Shown piece by piece: positions 63,668 through 64,000 of a DNA stretch of 64,000 nt. How positions within the stretch are numbered: the stretch's first letter is position 1; every line of letters starts with the position of its first letter. The translations under genes were made by a program, and so were the position numbers. The notes below the pieces were generated by a model that was given only the letters and a program-made list of their open reading frames with translations, was not told the origin of the DNA and ran no database searches. Origin of the DNA: Methylomagnum ishizawai (GTDB lineage: Bacteria > Pseudomonadota > Gammaproteobacteria > Methylococcales > Methylococcaceae); the NCBI RefSeq assembly GCF_900155475.1, contig NZ_FXAM01000001.1:1723501-1787500 (forward strand), written 5' to 3'.

Positions 63668-64000
63668 AGAATGGCTGTGAGGAAGCGGGTGCGAGAGGGT
63701 ATGGGATGGCTTTTTTGCGGGGGTTTCCGGTTTTTCGGTGGGGGATTGCGCTATATGTGTGCGATAAAGTGCTTAAGCTGTCTATTAAATAGCTAATCCA
63801 GAGGAAGGTCGCTTCTTATTTTAAAGACGGGCAGTGTTATCTATATTTGACTATGTTACATAACCCGCTACGCTCCCTGGGCAAGCGGTCTTATGGTTCA
63901 CGAGACGATATGGCGGCTATGGTTCGGAAACCCAGCTTTGTATCCAACCTTGGGAGGATAGCGGGTTCTGGGTTCTAAGGTGGCGTCCGCGATGGGCTAA

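Larger units (their letters stand above)
63383..64000. other. Gene-free right end with direct and inverted repeats
   Basis: No supported gene in 618 bases. The part next to the cluster contains two GAATATCCCT boxes (63480-63489 and 63511-63520), 31 bases apart, and a dyad GTCATGT-N9-ACATGAC (63645-63667). From about 63750 to 63880 the sequence is AT-rich. This is the most likely place for the promoter and operators of the P-type ATPase cluster, but I could not assign -35/-10 boxes. Confidence 0.5.

Overview
The window is GC-rich chromosomal DNA, almost certainly from a gammaproteobacterium. The run gyrA-serC-serA-pheA-hisC-tyrA-aroA-cmk-rpsA-ihfB-lapB, the LapB (YciM-type) protein, the tRNA-Ala(GGC) beside gltX, and GyrA numbering identical to Escherichia coli all point that way. 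The combination of a Ycf46-like AAA ATPase, an LCIB-type carbonic anhydrase, SiaABCD, a PEP-CTERM protein and no phage or plasmid genes suggests an environmental organism such as a Methylococcaceae methanotroph. The family-level guess is inference; no methane-oxidation gene lies in the window.

Layout. 1-3468 (minus): a PAS/GAF hybrid histidine kinase cut by the left edge. 3655-6819: a DUF4404-like protein, then divergent speE and speA. 6868-10387 (minus): three secreted proteins of unknown role. 10540-11004: a VOC-like protein. 11024-13069 (minus): a two-gene Septu-type defence module (PtuA ATPase and PtuB HNH nuclease) of visibly lower GC. 13150-17948: aldehyde dehydrogenase, Ycf46-like ATPase and a PiT phosphate transporter. 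18066-19720: gltX, tRNA-Ala, tRNA-Glu and a strong terminator. 19753-21498: a VanZ-like protein and a PEP-CTERM protein behind a candidate sigma-54 promoter. 21783-25302: a complete siaABCD operon (phosphatase, kinase, phosphoprotein, diguanylate cyclase). 25332-29390 (minus): a 1352-residue membrane protein of unknown function.

29756-43142 is the core biosynthetic superoperon: DNA gyrase A, serine synthesis (serC, serA), aromatic amino acids (pheA, hisC, tyrA, aroA), cmk, rpsA, ihfB and lapB, with many stop/start overlaps. 43288-50257 holds a ComEA-like protein, cysC, galU, an aminotransferase, uvrB and a GH57 enzyme. 50428-52768 holds a secreted metzincin-like protease and a DUF4410-like lipoprotein.

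The right end (52860-63382, all minus) is the most unusual part. A CaCA-type cation exchanger sits directly upstream of an LCIB/C-type carbonic anhydrase. Further upstream is a nine-gene cluster: a small membrane-anchored protein, an intact P-type ATPase, two paralogous pairs of small proteins (one soluble, one with a single membrane helix), a second P-type ATPase that has lost its catalytic motifs, a membrane protein and an EcsC-like protein. The pairing of one live and one dead transporter with duplicated accessory proteins is the best candidate here for an undescribed system.
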